DNA of 64,000 nt. Source: Gyromitra esculenta. Lineage: Eukaryota; Ascomycota; Pezizomycetes; Pezizales; Discinaceae. The stretch spans positions 434,001 to 498,000 of the forward strand of contig JBCAML010000007.1 in NCBI GenBank assembly GCA_038503075.1. The letters are read 5' to 3'. Below the pieces are notes generated by a model that was not told the DNA's origin, did not search any database, and saw nothing but the letters and a program-made list of their open reading frames with translations. Made by a program: the position numbers and the translations under genes. This document shows positions 63,931 through 64,000 of this stretch, one piece after another. Position 1 is the first letter of the stretch. Each line of letters starts with the position of its first letter.

Positions 63931-64000
63931 CCTGTCCTGACAACAAACAAAGGAGCATGCGCATCATATCACTAAACACGCGTTTTTCTTAAACCCCACC

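Larger units (their letters stand above)
60231..64000. other. Gene-poor right end with several miniature elements
   Basis: No convincing gene. Bases 60231-60500 are the RdRP promoter. TACATGTA palindromes lie at 60666, 60947 and 61694. Inverted-repeat elements at 61233-61325, 62811-63351 (with a nested one at 63179-63263) and 63819-63930 are listed separately. Open frames such as 62797-63165 mainly read through the element interior and resemble no family I know. Confidence 0.45.

Overview
The window is nuclear DNA of a filamentous ascomycete (Pezizomycotina). The evidence is short introns (about 45-90 bp) with GTRNGT-like donors and CTAAC-like branch points, together with fungal-type proteins: an MRP-type ABC transporter, a fungal RNA-dependent RNA polymerase, kinesin-5 and Rif1. 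The intron-dense genes, loose spacing and many small inverted-repeat elements would suit an early-diverging group such as Pezizomycetes, but that placement is a guess. There is no operon, plasmid, phage, CRISPR array or rRNA. I found no tRNA by eye.

Layout. 1.4-3.2 kb (-): the G-alpha chaperone/exchange factor Ric8. 5.1-11.1 kb (+): Rif1. 11.9-14.9 kb (+): a WD40 plus coiled-coil protein resembling NEDD1. 15.2-16.1 kb (+): PBDC1. 18.2-29.3 kb holds three membrane transporters: an SLC35E3-like carrier (+), a 14-TM major facilitator (-) and an ABCC transporter (-). 29.6-34.2 kb is gene-poor, with two tentative small genes and two miniature elements. 34.2-36.6 kb (+): CAF-1 p60/Cac2. 36.6-39.8 kb shows no gene. 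39.8-41.2 kb (-): a PIN-like protein with polyQ and RGG-rich segments. 41.7-43.0 kb (-): a mercaptopyruvate sulfurtransferase, divergent from APC11 (43.3-43.7 kb, +). 44.0-44.7 kb (+): an unrecognised polyQ protein. 45.3-49.0 kb (-): kinesin-5. 49.0-52.6 kb: no intact gene. 52.6-53.9 kb (-): an Irc21-like cytochrome b5 protein, divergent from mitochondrial uS8 (54.5-55.0 kb, +). 56.5-60.2 kb (-): an RNA-dependent RNA polymerase. 60.2-64 kb: gene-poor, with at least four inverted-repeat elements, one nested inside another.

Most genes are unrelated housekeeping genes. Several share themes without forming a pathway: chromatin and replication (Rif1, CAF-1), mitosis (NEDD1-like, APC11, kinesin-5) and RNA silencing (RdRP). 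Exon structures were worked out by hand from splice signals and reading-frame continuity. For most genes the exons sum to whole codons with one terminal stop, which supports the models.

The least expected signals are non-coding. The palindrome TACATGTA occurs 16 times by eye, never in a coding exon. Several families of 85-150 bp (one about 540 bp) TIR elements are flanked by TA, including two 147-148 bp copies of one family 24 kb apart in opposite orientation. A candidate small secreted protein at 30.06-30.43 kb is visible only after splicing. I did not find a convincing new multi-gene system.
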